Assembly (NCBI GenBank): GCA_025963465.1
Contig: JAOQAP010000004.1
Coordinates: forward strand, 1-32,142
From: Flavipsychrobacter sp.
GTDB lineage: Bacteria > Bacteroidota > Bacteroidia > Chitinophagales > Chitinophagaceae
Direction of reading: 5' to 3'
DNA: 32,142 nt
The position numbers were made by a program, and so were the translations under genes. Positions 7,829 to 18,100 of this stretch are shown in pieces; the stretch's first letter is position 1; each line of letters begins with the position of its first letter. The notes under the pieces were generated by a model that did not search any database, was not told the origin of the DNA, and saw nothing but the letters and a program-made list of their open reading frames with translations.

Positions 7829-10800
7829 TTATCTTACTACTACCATTTTGATCGTTGTAGCAGAAGTACCATCTGCTATTTTCACGAAGTAGATGCCGTT
7901 GGTAAGAACTGAAGTATTCATATCCAGCGTATGGTTACCTGCAGTCATTACCTTGTCCGTTACAGGCAATACTGTTCTGCCCTGCACGTCTGATACCGTG
8001 ATCGTAACAGGTCCTTCTTTCGCCAGTGTAATATCCACCGTAGCTACATCACGTGCAGGGTTAGGATATAACCTGAATGAAGTAAACTCGCTGATCGCAA
8101 TAACACCTGTGGAAGTCACGCCATTACCCTGCAGCAGGAAATCGTAACTACCCTCATCGCTATCGCTGTTAGCGACGGCTATTGTAGCGCTGCGCAGCCC
8201 ACCTGCAGTTGGTTTGAACTGTACCGTAAACGACTGGCTGGAACTTGCTGCTATCGTCAACGGGAATGTAGTAGTAGATGCCAGTGTGAACTCACTTGCA
8301 TTTGCACCACTGAACGTAACACCTGATACTGACAAGCTTGCTGAACCCGTGTTCTGTATCACGAAATTTTCTGTTTGCATGCTGCCTACATTTACGTTAC
8401 CGAAGTCCGTATTATTAGTTGTACCTGCTGTTACATCACCATCAGCAATGTTCAGGCTGTTACCCTGTATATTGATCTCTGCCAAACCTGTGCCGGTTCC
8501 TTCCAGCGCAAAGTTGAAGATACCCTCATCAGAATCCGTGTTCATAATGATGATCTCAGCATTTCTTACACCTGTAGCTAATGGTGCGAACTTCACTGAT
8601 ATCATTACTGAATCGCCCGGCACTACATTCACCGGGTACGCCGGAGCGCCAATTAATGTAAACTCACTTGCATTCGCACCGGTAAAGCTAATGCTGGTAA
8701 TAACAAGCTTACCAATACCAGTATTCTGTATCATAAACGACTTATTCTGTGTACTACCTACCGTCACTGGGCCCTGGTCTGTATTGTTAGCCAGTCCTGC
8801 TGTTGCATCGCCATCTGCAATACTGATACCATTACCCTTTACACTGATCTCCGGAAGAGCCACACCTGCACCTTGTATTGCAAAATCATAGGTTGCTTCA
8901 TCAATGTCATTGCTCATGATATTGATGCCTGCACTCCTTACACCAGGTGCACCGGGCGCAAACTGAACAGAGATCGTATAAGTATCAGCTGTTGCGATCA
9001 CTAATGGGAACGTTGGTGCACTTAATAATGAGAAATCACCGGAATGGGTGCCTGAGAATGTGATGCCGGATACGGACAGGTTACCTTTGCCCTTATTCTG
9101 TATCACAAACGTTTTGGTCACTGTACTGCTAAGCGTTACATTGCCAAGATCAGTATTATTAGCTAAGCCCGGAGTAAGGTCGCCATCAATGATGTTGATC
9201 TTATTGCCTTGCAGGTTAATGTCTGGCGAATCAACACCATTGCCGTTCAAAGCTATGCTGTATAGGTTTTCATCCACGTCACTGCTGGCAATATTGATAG
9301 TTGCGCTCCTGCTGCCACCGGCCAGTGGTGCAAAACGAACTGTAATTGTCTGCGACCCGTTCGATGGTATAGTTAAAGGGAATGCAGGAGCACCTGTCAG
9401 CGAGAACTCACCTGCATTCGCACCAATAAATGAAACACCGGATACCGACAGGCTTGCTGCACCGGTATTCTGAATAACAAATGTCTGTGATTTATTGCCG
9501 CCTATATTTACATTACCAAACTGCGTATTATCTGCTGTTGATGGTGTCATATCTCCCGATACTATATCAATACTATTACCTTTTACATTCACTTCCGGTG
9601 CTGAATTATAAGTATCCGGGTTAAACATCGCCAACAACTGTCCGCCTTCTACTATACCACCTGGAATACCATAGTGTGCCTGGTCTGAAGTAAGGAACAT
9701 ACCAGGGCCCAGTATCTTTTCCACATCAAGTATACCTGACGCTTCTTCATCTATTGTAAGGAAGTTAGCACTACCTGAAAGGAAGCGTGTGCTGTCGTGC
9801 GTAGCTACCTGCTTCAGCACATCAGTAGCAATGGTATACTGCCATACCTTGCCTAAATGCGCATTACCGCCTACGTCTTCCACCAGTAATATGTGTCCGT
9901 AGTTGTCAATAGTAATATTATCCAGCATCTTCTGTCCTTCTGTACCGTCAAGCACAGCAGATACAGTGCCACCAAGCGTTGGGTTCTTGGCATCTGTAAA
10001 ACGCAATCTCCACAAGCGGCTTGGGCTTGTAAAAGAATTGGTAGTGGCAAAATAGAAGTCATTGTAATTCTGCGGGTCCCATGCGCCATCTTCAGGACGC
10101 AGGAAGTTAGTAACGCCGGCAGTATTGCTGGCCGTATTAAGAGCTGCACCTGTCATGTTCTGCACTGAACCCATATTTGTTAATGTGAAGGCTGTACCCG
10201 GCGTAGGCACACTGGCGTCGGTCTCATTGATAAGACCTGCCACAGTAACACCATAGAGCTTACCATTATTCAATCCTGCTTTATCTATATCTGTACCGGT
10301 TGTCGTTTTAGTACCCACATATACATATACCTGACCCGGAGTACCATCGTCCATGCCTACCACTACTGTAGTATCGCTGGCTAAAGGGCTTGCTACCGAG
10401 TTTTCCCATGAGAACTTACCAAGGTATGGCAACTCATAAGTAGTGCCACCCGCAGGGCCTGTGATGATATGCCCCATAGCACGACCTTCATTACCCGCTT
10501 CTTCTCCATTCATAAATATACGCTCCTGCGTACCCTTACCTGTAGCACTGTTATAGAACGCACTTACTTCCGGAAGGTCAGCAGAACAAAACCTGTTTAA
10601 CGCAGCGCTGGTGGATGGGAAGGAAGAATTGTAAGTAACATAGCTCGATGTCAGTGGATTCCAGAGATTGATCTTCTGCATCAGGTCGCCTCCGCTTACC
10701 ACAGAAAGGTCAGACTTATTGATCACCCACTTAGATACAAACGCACCTATAGAGCCGTGAGCACGGGTAACACCCGCCGTGTTACCAAACTCATGATTCA

Positions 10801-12331
10801 CTACCAGCGTGAACGTACCGTCGTTATTATCAAAAGCACCTAAACCATCCGGTGTACCAGACATTTTGTAACTGCCTACATTATCATTCGCACTCAGGAT
10901 AGATGTAAGATTAACCCCTGGCTGCGTAGGAACCACATATGGCGCCTGGCTTGTAGATGGTCCTGTAAGACCCAAGGACAATGAAGACCCGATCGGCTGG
11001 AAATTCGTGAGCTTGTTTGCACCTTTTACGCTGTACACTACCATATGACTAAGGTTAGTAGTTGCTGTAGCTATACCATTTGCAAGCGGAGATGTTTGTC
11101 CATAGTCATTATCATTACAAATAACGATTGTTGTATCGTTCAGTATCGCAAGACCTTCCGCCTTATCCAGCGCAGGGTCCCAGCCGTTGGCCAGCAGGTC
11201 CATGAACAATGTCTTCTTCACAGGCACAATGCTGTTAGCTGCAAGGCCGGCAGAATCCACCAGTGCTTCAAGCGTAACACCGCTATACAGACCAGAGTTA
11301 ACTGTTGTAGCACCATTGATGCTGATCTTGTATATCCTTTTGATATCTGTAGTACCTCTCAGTGCAGCTTCCAATACTAAAAATGTAGTATCGTTGATAG
11401 CCGCCATATCGCCTAACTTCCAATCCTTGAGACGTATCTGGTTGCCACCTGTACCTATGATACCATCATTAAGATACACGAACATGCGTGTAGCATTCGA
11501 AACCGGATCTATCTCCAGTATCCTGTGCACCCTTGAACTTTCACCTACTGTTGTAGTAGGATACAAAATAGGGCTTTGTATGATAGCATATATCTTGCCA
11601 TTAGGCGCTATAGTAATGCCTTCAAAACCACGGTTATTCTTCCTGTACTTGAATGCTGTGTCTATCTGCACATCAATAGACTGTGCTCCTGGTAGGTTGG
11701 CATATGGAGTATAGCGCTTGATCACCACGCCGTTCTGGTCCATTTTCCAGATACTCGGGCCACCTTCTTCGCATACCCAGAAGTAACCGTTCTTATCCAC
11801 TACAATACCCTCGGCATCTACACCCCAGATATCTTTTGCAGCCACTTTCGAATTAAAATTGAGGCAGTTCAATACTGTGTCAGTAGATGCTACTTCTGTA
11901 GCTGTACTACCAAACCCTGTAGGATTGATGATGCCCGTAGCACCTGTACCACCCGGGCGCTTCATCGTGATTGTCCTGAGTATCTGCACAGAATCACCGT
12001 TCACCCTTACCCTATGTATCTTAGGTGCATAGCCCGGGAAAGCATACAGCTTATCGTAAGTAGGAGTACAACCCACCGGGTTTGCACTGGCACAATCTAC
12101 ATTCACGCCCCTGTCAGAACAGATCCAGAACTCTTTACCGTTTGTGTTCGGTATCGGGAACATGCCTGAAAATCCTGCCTCACGGAAATTGATACCCTGG
12201 AACGTACCTATCGGGGCTGATGTATAGTTTTTGTAGTCTTTCAGCAAGGTGATCTGTGCTGTGCTCTTTGTATGGGGAACTATTAAACCACCAATACAAA
12301 GCAGGAATAGTGTTCCTATTTTTCTTTTCAT
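7829..12331 (-). CDS. T9SS protein: phytase-like and PhoX-like modules, choice-of-anchor D repeats
   Basis: This 1500-aa secreted protein has a signal peptide (1-26, ending STAQ). Residues about 30-440 look like the esterase-like domain of the phytase family: 'ANPVG', 'WGVDAEGIVVDKNGYFWVCEEGGPS' and 'RGFEGITIAPNGKIYA' are typical strands of its propeller. Residues about 445-905 resemble the PhoX/DUF839 fold (NHEFGN, 'RAHGSIGAFVSKW', 'ERIFMNGEEAG', 'PEDGAWDP'). Residues about 909-1415 hold four repeats of about 125 aa of the choice-of-anchor D type (FVIQNTG-x2-x-L-x-(V/I)-(S/T), then ASEFTL). A T9SS type A sorting domain (FRLYPNPARD to the end) closes the protein. It probably acts on organic phosphate at the cell surface, but substrate and activity are inferred from fold only. 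The gene is monocistronic, with its own -7 box at 12351-12358. Confidence 0.82.
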   Translation of the reverse strand: MKRKIGTLFLLCIGGLIVPHTKSTAQITLLKDYKNYTSAPIGTFQGINFREAGFSGMFPIPNTNGKEFWICSDRGVNVDCASANPVGCTPTYDKLYAFPGYAPKIHRVRVNGDSVQILRTITMKRPGGTGATGIINPTGFGSTATEVASTDTVLNCLNFNSKVAAKDIWGVDAEGIVVDKNGYFWVCEEGGPSIWKMDQNGVVIKRYTPYANLPGAQSIDVQIDTAFKYRKNNRGFEGITIAPNGKIYAIIQSPILYPTTTVGESSRVHRILEIDPVSNATRMFVYLNDGIIGTGGNQIRLKDWKLGDMAAINDTTFLVLEAALRGTTDIKRIYKISINGATTVNSGLYSGVTLEALVDSAGLAANSIVPVKKTLFMDLLANGWDPALDKAEGLAILNDTTIVICNDNDYGQTSPLANGIATATTNLSHMVVYSVKGANKLTNFQPIGSSLSLGLTGPSTSQAPYVVPTQPGVNLTSILSANDNVGSYKMSGTPDGLGAFDNNDGTFTLVVNHEFGNTAGVTRAHGSIGAFVSKWVINKSDLSVVSGGDLMQKINLWNPLTSSYVTYNSSFPSTSAALNRFCSADLPEVSAFYNSATGKGTQERIFMNGEEAGNEGRAMGHIITGPAGGTTYELPYLGKFSWENSVASPLASDTTVVVGMDDGTPGQVYVYVGTKTTTGTDIDKAGLNNGKLYGVTVAGLINETDASVPTPGTAFTLTNMGSVQNMTGAALNTASNTAGVTNFLRPEDGAWDPQNYNDFYFATTNSFTSPSRLWRLRFTDAKNPTLGGTVSAVLDGTEGQKMLDNITIDNYGHILLVEDVGGNAHLGKVWQYTIATDVLKQVATHDSTRFLSGSANFLTIDEEASGILDVEKILGPGMFLTSDQAHYGIPGGIVEGGQLLAMFNPDTYNSAPEVNVKGNSIDIVSGDMTPSTADNTQFGNVNIGGNKSQTFVIQNTGAASLSVSGVSFIGANAGEFSLTGAPAFPLTIPSNGSQTITVRFAPLAGGSRSATINIASSDVDENLYSIALNGNGVDSPDINLQGNKINIIDGDLTPGLANNTDLGNVTLSSTVTKTFVIQNKGKGNLSVSGITFSGTHSGDFSLLSAPTFPLVIATADTYTISVQFAPGAPGVRSAGINIMSNDIDEATYDFAIQGAGVALPEISVKGNGISIADGDATAGLANNTDQGPVTVGSTQNKSFMIQNTGIGKLVITSISFTGANASEFTLIGAPAYPVNVVPGDSVMISVKFAPLATGVRNAEIIIMNTDSDEGIFNFALEGTGTGLAEINIQGNSLNIADGDVTAGTTNNTDFGNVNVGSMQTENFVIQNTGSASLSVSGVTFSGANASEFTLASTTTFPLTIAASSSQSFTVQFKPTAGGLRSATIAVANSDSDEGSYDFLLQGNGVTSTGVIAISEFTSFRLYPNPARDVATVDITLAKEGPVTITVSDVQGRTVLPVTDKVMTAGNHTLDMNTSVLTNGIYFVKIADGTSATTIKMVVVR
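8118..9610 (-). repeat. Four tandem choice-of-anchor D repeat units inside the 1500-aa gene
   Basis: The segment encodes four consecutive units of about 372 bp (about 124 aa). Each begins with a GN-x-(I/L)-(D/N/S)-I-x-x-GD-x-(T) phrase and continues with an 'FVIQNTG' type strand, a 'GANASEFTL' type strand and a 'VQFAP' type strand. Units one and four are closest to each other at protein level. Boundaries are approximate because the repeats are imperfect. Confidence 0.75.
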
Positions 12332-12350
12332 GAGTCTTTTGATTTGACCA

Positions 12351-12358
12351 CAAAACTA
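12351..12358 (-). promoter_or_regulatory. -7 promoter box of the 1500-aa T9SS gene
   Basis: The minus strand reads TAGTTTTG, an exact TAnnTTTG match. The ATG (12331) is 19 bp downstream, implying a leader of about a dozen bases. No clear -33 element was seen. Confidence 0.5.
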
Positions 12359-12481
12359 TCGTTGGCATGTTTCGTATTTGTTAGGCGCGGGTTACAGAAT
12401 CATTAAGGGATTGTAACCAAACAAACAATCTTTACCAGGTAAAAGGCAGCGATCACAAAATATTCGCTATACAGTAAATGA

Positions 12482-12862
12482 TCACATCACCGGCTTTCTT
12501 ACAGGCACATGGGTCTTGTTTTTGTAAGTAAGAAAGGTCATGATCATGCCCAGCTCATCAGCCGTCACAACAGTCTCCGGTATATTACTTTCATGTTTGG
12601 GATTCAGCACTCTCAGTTCATAACCAATAAGTTGCTCAGGGGTAAAATCAGGTATTACCTCTTTCCCTTTCACCGTTATATTGTGGCATTTGCCGCAGGT
12701 AATGGCATACAGCGCTTGCCCCTTATCGCATTGCTTTGTATATCCTTCCTTTACAGCTACAGGCATTGCCTCCGGAAATACATACACGATCTTACTCTTT
12801 GATACAGCACATGCCATACACAATACCCACAATGCAAGAAACCCTACAACCAGCTTTTTCAT
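12482..12862 (-). CDS. Small mono-haem c-type cytochrome
   Basis: This 126-aa exported protein has a hydrophobic N-terminal segment (about 4-18) and a single haem c attachment motif, C-G-K-C-H (about residues 52-56), followed by a short class I-like cytochrome body. A cysteine at residue 18 follows the hydrophobic segment. The context (CMAC) is not a standard lipobox, so lipidation is uncertain. The sixth haem ligand is not obvious. The ATG overlaps the stop codon of the upstream di-haem peroxidase gene by one base (TAATG on the minus strand), so the two are translationally coupled. It is a good candidate to carry electrons to or from that peroxidase, which is inferred from the coupling. Confidence 0.8.
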   Translation of the reverse strand: MKKLVVGFLALWVLCMACAVSKSKIVYVFPEAMPVAVKEGYTKQCDKGQALYAITCGKCHNITVKGKEVIPDFTPEQLIGYELRVLNPKHESNIPETVVTADELGMIMTFLTYKNKTHVPVRKPVM

Positions 12863-14784
12863 TAATACACCCCTCCCGGTTTACGCTCATTTAATGCTTT
12901 GATTTTCGACTTTGGCAGACTCGCGGGAGCTGCCTCAAAGATCACATGTTCATCCAGCGATGATATAAAAGCGACCAGGTCACTCTTTTCTTTTACGGTA
13001 AGCTTCAATGAATCTGCAGAAAGTGTCTGGTTGCTTATTTTTAGTCCGCGTCCTGCGCCGCCACCACCATCATAAAAATCAATTACCTGCTCCAGCGACC
13101 TGAATACCCCGTTATGCATATACGGCTTTGTATGCGCGGCATTGCGCACCGTGCCTGTCCTGAACGCGTTACGTGTTTCCTTGGCCGGGTTAATGGTATA
13201 TCTGCCTTCATCTGTTCCTATACCTGTATACGCCGTATCTACAGGCACACCCAGCACCTCAAATTCGGAGCTCACATAAGGTGGCTTTACCCCGTTGAAC
13301 TGCGGCACAAAGTGACAGGTAGCGCATTGTGCCTTGCCCATAAAAATATTAAAGCCTGACTTTGCAGCTGTATTCAGGTCACCGCCATTGTTCATTGCAT
13401 CGTCAAACGGGGCATAGTAGCCACTGAATTTGCTATAGTAGTAGGTAATAGTAGAAACAATATGATCGTAAGATATTTCCTGCTCCGCCGGTGTATATTT
13501 CAGCAATTGCTGAAATGCCTGCTTATACTCATTGCAGCTCAGCACTTTTGTCATCACTTCTTTTTCGTTGCACCCCATCTCCTGTTCATTGGCTATCACG
13601 GCCTTAGTTTGATTTTGTAGGCTGATATGCTTGCCGTCCAGCATTACAAGGTGGTTGTATACCGAATTGACCAACGAAGGTGAATTGCGCGATAAAAGAT
13701 CTTTCCTGTTATAATTCAGCGATGTAGTGAATGTAGTATCTGTAAAAAATTCTGTTGGCTTATGGCATGATACACAGCTACGCATATTGTTTCCCGACAA
13801 AATAGGATCATAAAACAATAGCTTACCCACATGTTCTATCTGCGCCAGTGCCGTACTATCCTGTACACGGATAAAAACCCCTTTATCATTCTGGCCATTA
13901 TACAAATGCTTGTCAAAAATAGAGGTCGCCTTTTTATTCAATGAATAATCGACCAGGCTATGGCTCACTACTTTATATTGTGTTATCAATTGCTGGTTCA
14001 TCACAAAAAGCGGGTTCACATAGTTTCGCAGGAATGTATAGTGGTCGAAAGCAGTATGATCTTCCGGCTGGCTGTTTACAAACAATACCATATCACGATA
14101 CAGGCTGCAGTAGTTTGCCGGCAATGGAGTAGCGGGAAACGATTCGTTAAATGCAGCGTTGATATCGTTTACCGCGGCAAGCATTATTTTCAGCTCAGGA
14201 ATGATCCTTTTCGCGTCCGGGCACTCAAAGCCTGTGGTATATACTGCTGCAAGGTTTAATAAAAAAAGCCTGTTGCACAGAAAAAAGTGATGATAGGTAT
14301 TCAGCTCCTTTGTTACAGAGTCTGCGGCAAAAATAGCTGTAGCTGATAAAGACGAGCTGATAAGATGCTCCAGCGAATCCTGTTGCACATCAGCTTCGTC
14401 CAGGTATAATGTTGCTAAGGCCAGCCCTGCCCCTGTACGCTTATAGGGCTGTTCAAATTTTTCAAATACTTCCGTTTCCCATTCTACCGGCAATGGCGCG
14501 TTGATCCTTTTATAGGCCAGCGGCTGCAGGTAACGAAACCACAGGTCCATAGCTTTCATGGCATTACGTGCCTGGATAATATCACCCTTGATCTTTTCAA
14601 TATCCTTTGCGTCCTTCAGGTTGGCATGGTGTATATCATTCAGCAGGTTAATTTCCTGCTCTTTGAACAGCTTAAGGCCATTATGATATTTATCCCAATA
14701 TGCCGGCGAGTTGCCGTTTTTAAAAGAAATAAAAAAAACAGCAATTAAAACAAGACAAAAACATACTACCTGGTTGTTCCTCAT
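12862..14784 (-). CDS. Di-haem cytochrome c peroxidase (CCP/MauG family) with long N-terminal domain
   Basis: This 640-aa exported protein has a membrane or signal segment at residues 5-22. The C-terminal half (about 305-620) is a bacterial cytochrome c peroxidase/MauG module with two haem c sites: C-V-S-C-H near residue 333 and C-A-T-C-H near residue 486. The typical KPYMHNGVFRSLEQVIDFYDGG stretch follows, with its Met ligand. The first 300 residues have no haem motif. They look mostly helical and are not recognised with certainty. The ATG at 14784 is chosen because an upstream in-frame TTG at 14817 falls inside an exact -7 promoter box (14815-14822). Family members reduce H2O2 or oxidise proteins in the periplasm, and the substrate here is unknown. 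It is coupled to the small cytochrome c gene downstream. Confidence 0.85.
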   Translation of the reverse strand: MRNNQVVCFCLVLIAVFFISFKNGNSPAYWDKYHNGLKLFKEQEINLLNDIHHANLKDAKDIEKIKGDIIQARNAMKAMDLWFRYLQPLAYKRINAPLPVEWETEVFEKFEQPYKRTGAGLALATLYLDEADVQQDSLEHLISSSLSATAIFAADSVTKELNTYHHFFLCNRLFLLNLAAVYTTGFECPDAKRIIPELKIMLAAVNDINAAFNESFPATPLPANYCSLYRDMVLFVNSQPEDHTAFDHYTFLRNYVNPLFVMNQQLITQYKVVSHSLVDYSLNKKATSIFDKHLYNGQNDKGVFIRVQDSTALAQIEHVGKLLFYDPILSGNNMRSCVSCHKPTEFFTDTTFTTSLNYNRKDLLSRNSPSLVNSVYNHLVMLDGKHISLQNQTKAVIANEQEMGCNEKEVMTKVLSCNEYKQAFQQLLKYTPAEQEISYDHIVSTITYYYSKFSGYYAPFDDAMNNGGDLNTAAKSGFNIFMGKAQCATCHFVPQFNGVKPPYVSSEFEVLGVPVDTAYTGIGTDEGRYTINPAKETRNAFRTGTVRNAAHTKPYMHNGVFRSLEQVIDFYDGGGGAGRGLKISNQTLSADSLKLTVKEKSDLVAFISSLDEHVIFEAAPASLPKSKIKALNERKPGGVY

Positions 14785-14814
14785 ACATTTGCTCCCCCAC
14801 AATAATTCTGTCTG

Positions 14815-14822
14815 CAAACATA
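14815..14822 (-). promoter_or_regulatory. -7 promoter box of the peroxidase/cytochrome c operon
   Basis: The minus strand reads TATGTTTG, an exact TAnnTTTG match, 30 bp upstream of the ATG at 14784. It supports the shorter start for the peroxidase gene. No clear -33 box is seen. Confidence 0.55.
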
Positions 14823-15157
14823 TCGGAGCTGTCTTATCATAATCTTACCGGCATATTAAATAGCAGTTAACATACATTGGACGGTTGGAATCATACTAAG
14901 CACGATTTGATCAATAGAATTAAAAAAAATAATATAATAATAAAAATCACATTAACTATAACATAACGTCGTCATGCTATTAAATATTAATGATATGATA
15001 TAAGTTTGTTACTCCCTATTTTTCTATTCGATCACCAGGTTTTTAAAAAACTCTTTCTTGCTCACAAAACATGTCTTGCGGAAGGACCGCATGCCATATC
15101 CACATCCAAAAAATAATCATTAATTAATTTATTCATTAACGCAAAAATCAAACAAAA
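14823..15157. other. Intergenic stretch between divergent units (335 bp)
   Basis: This is AT-rich non-coding DNA. It holds an exact -7 box (TAAGTTTG, 15001-15008) directed at the 1171-aa gene. That implies a leader of roughly 145 nt, the longest in the window. The leader contains only one short hairpin (TGCGG-AAGGA-CCGCA, near 15075-15090) and A/T-rich runs such as ATTAATTAATTTATTCATTAA before the ATG. I see no RNA gene or riboswitch core here. Confidence 0.5.
15001..15008 (+). promoter_or_regulatory. -7 promoter box of the 1171-aa T9SS gene
   Basis: TAAGTTTG is an exact TAnnTTTG match 150 bp upstream of the ATG at 15158. The distance is unusually long for this window, so either the leader is long or another weaker promoter is used. 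Confidence 0.4.
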
Positions 15158-18100
15158 ATGAAAAAAAATTTAAATATAATACCTACGCCGATACATGGCC
15201 GAGAGCGGGTTAATTTAAAAAAAACAGCAAGAGCGCTGTTCTTATTTATAGCAGTGCTGTTTATGAGTAATGTTGCAAACGCGAGCCACTTCAGGTTTGG
15301 ATTGATAACCGCTACCAGGTTATCTGAAACGTTCGGCTCCCCGGGCACAGTTACCTATCGTTTAAATGTAAGCTTATCATGGAGGCTTGGTACCGCTATG
15401 ACACCAATACCTTTCACTATCTCAGGTGGCAATACAGGTGGTGTAAATGTACCGATGACTACTGTTACTGATCCATCAGGCGGGTGGGAAAACAGTACTG
15501 GTTCTGCTACTATTACCTTAAACAAATCAGCAACAATAACAAGAATTGAATATACGAATTGCTGTAAAATAAGTACCACAGCCAACAACCACGACACAAA
15601 CTGGGATGTATATTGTTTACTTAACACAAACGCTCCCGGAAGCAGTCCGGTATCTACACTGCCGGCTATCATCAATATGCCAATAGGTGCGACAGCGGCT
15701 ACATTTACTATCCCTGCTTCTGACCCGGATCCGGGTTCTACGCTCACTTACGGTATGCCGGTACTTACCTCTGGCCCGTTAAACGGAGAGGTACAGCCAT
15801 CAGGTGCTACAGTAAACAACGCAAACTTCAACATAAACTCATCAACGGGTCTTGTTACATTCAATACAGTTGGTAAATCAGTAGGTCAGCAGTACAATGC
15901 AATGACAACAGTAACTGATAACAACGGTAACCAGATCGAACTTGATTACCTGATCAACATGGTGGGCCCTTCAAATCCTCCTGTTTTTGATTATACCAGC
16001 GGCGTTACACCACTTAACGGTTCTGTTTTTAATATCATCGTAGGACAAACATTAAGTTTCCCTATACGCGCTACAGATCCTGATGCAGGGCAGACAGTTA
16101 GTATGTCTGTATCTGGTCTTACATCATTCCTTACTACAGCTAACTTTACCAGCGCTGCATTGCCTGCTACAGGTACAGCATCGCTTACACATCTTACATA
16201 TACTCCGCTTGCGGCACAGTTAGGCAGCACTATCGTACTTAACTTTATTGCTACAGACAATGTTGGTGTTCAGACCACCAGCTCTGTTACTATTAAAGTT
16301 GTCGGCGAGCCTGCACCTACATTTGTAAGCCCTACACCGGGCCAGGGCACTATCCGCTCTATACTTGCAGGCGCATTACATACAGACAATATTGTTGCTC
16401 AGAGCTCTTTAGGCTCTAATGTATCTATTGCATTCGCATCAGTTCCTTCAGGTGTTACAAACTCTCCTTCTGTGCCAACACCAGGCGCTAATCCAGGTAG
16501 TACTACACTCAGCTGGACGCCAACATCGGCAGACTTCGGGCAGCATACACTTACTTACCAGGCTATCATCTCAGCTACGCCTACTATTTTTGCTACGCGC
16601 AGCTTCGATCTTATTGTCGATGACTTACCGGCATTCACTTCATCTCCGGTAACAGCTGCTAGCGCATGTAATCACTACAAATATCTTGTGACTGCAAGCG
16701 ACGCAAACATACCTTATGGTGATATTGTAGACATCATGTCTGACAATCCATTGCCATCATGGTTGACTATCACAACAACAGGAAACGGAACAGCTACTAT
16801 GAGCGGTACTCCGGGCCTTGCTGATGTGGGAACATACAATATCGACATCCATGCCGAAGACAACTATCCGCATAACTATGCTTCTGTTGATCAGTCATTT
16901 ACCATTACCGTAAGCGCAAATACAATAACTGCATCAGCAGGCGCAAATGGCACTATTTCCGGCGCAGGCGCTGTAGTAGTATGTCCGGGTAGCACACCAA
17001 CTTATACTATCACAGCTGATGCAGGCTACCATATAGCTGATGTGTTGGTAGATGGCGTAAGTATAGGAGCAGTCACCAGCTACACATTTGCTACAATATC
17101 AGCAGACCACACTATCAGTGCTTCGTTTGCATCTAATTGCAATCCTGTTGTTATTCTGGCAGCAGCTACAACTACTCCTGTAACTTGTAACGCAGGCAGC
17201 GACGGTAGTGTTACAACTTATATCGATGGTACAACTCCTGTTACGTATGCGTGGAGCAATGGAGCAACATCAGCTAATCTTTCTGCTGTTCCTGCCGGCA
17301 CCTATACATATACAGTAACTAACGCATGCGGTACTGCATCTGGTAGTGCTACTGTAAAAGAACCTACTGCACTTATAGTATCTGCTACCAATACAGCTAT
17401 CCTGTGCAATGGCGGTTCTTCTGTTGTTACAGTGTCTGCTACAGGCGGCACTACACCATATAGTGGCGATGGCGCACAACCAGCTATGACTGCAGGTGGC
17501 TACAGCTACACTGTAACAGACCACAATGGCTGTACTGCTACAGCTACAGGTAATATTACTGAGCCTGCTGTACTTACAGCTTCATCTGCCAATACAGCTA
17601 TTCTTTGTAACGGCGGCACTTCTGTAGTTACAGTTACTGCAGCAGGGGGCACTACACCTTACAGTGGTGATGGTCCACAAACTCCGGTTCACGGAGGTGG
17701 TTATAGCTATACTGTTACTGACCACAATGGTTGCACTGCAACTACTACCGGCAGTATCAGTGAGCCTACGGTGCTAACAGCATCATCTACTAACACTGCT
17801 ATTTTATGCAATGGCGGAACATCTGTAGTTACAGTTTCTGCTACAGGCGGTACACTGGCTTATAGCGGTACTGGTGCTAAGGCTCCTGTTTATGCAGGTA
17901 GCTATAGCTACACCGTTACTGATGCCAATGGTTGCACTTCAACAACAACAGGTACTATTGGTCAGCCTACGGCTCTTACTGCTGCAGCTTCTGCTTCACC
18001 GATGTATCCTGTACCAGGCTATGCTGCTTATACTATCTATCTTGGTTATGGCGCGCAGACTGAAACGCTCAGCGAATCAGTAAGCGGCGGCACACCGGGT

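Noticed and set aside
8214-8891. A 225-codon open frame on the plus strand inside the 1500-aa gene
   Set aside because: It is antisense to the repeat region of a well supported gene, has biased composition (Pro/Val/Ser-rich) that follows from the opposite strand, and has no recognisable domain.
11187-11714. A 175-codon plus-strand frame within the phytase-like half of the 1500-aa gene
   Set aside because: It is a shadow of the minus-strand gene, without signal, domain or promoter.
14785-14817. A TTG start for the peroxidase gene, 11 codons upstream
   Set aside because: The TTG lies within the exact -7 box (14815-14822), so it would not be in the transcript.
17390-17992. Regular repeats that could suggest a CRISPR array
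   Set aside because: The units are 201 bp, contiguous and in frame within a coding gene, with no spacer/repeat alternation.
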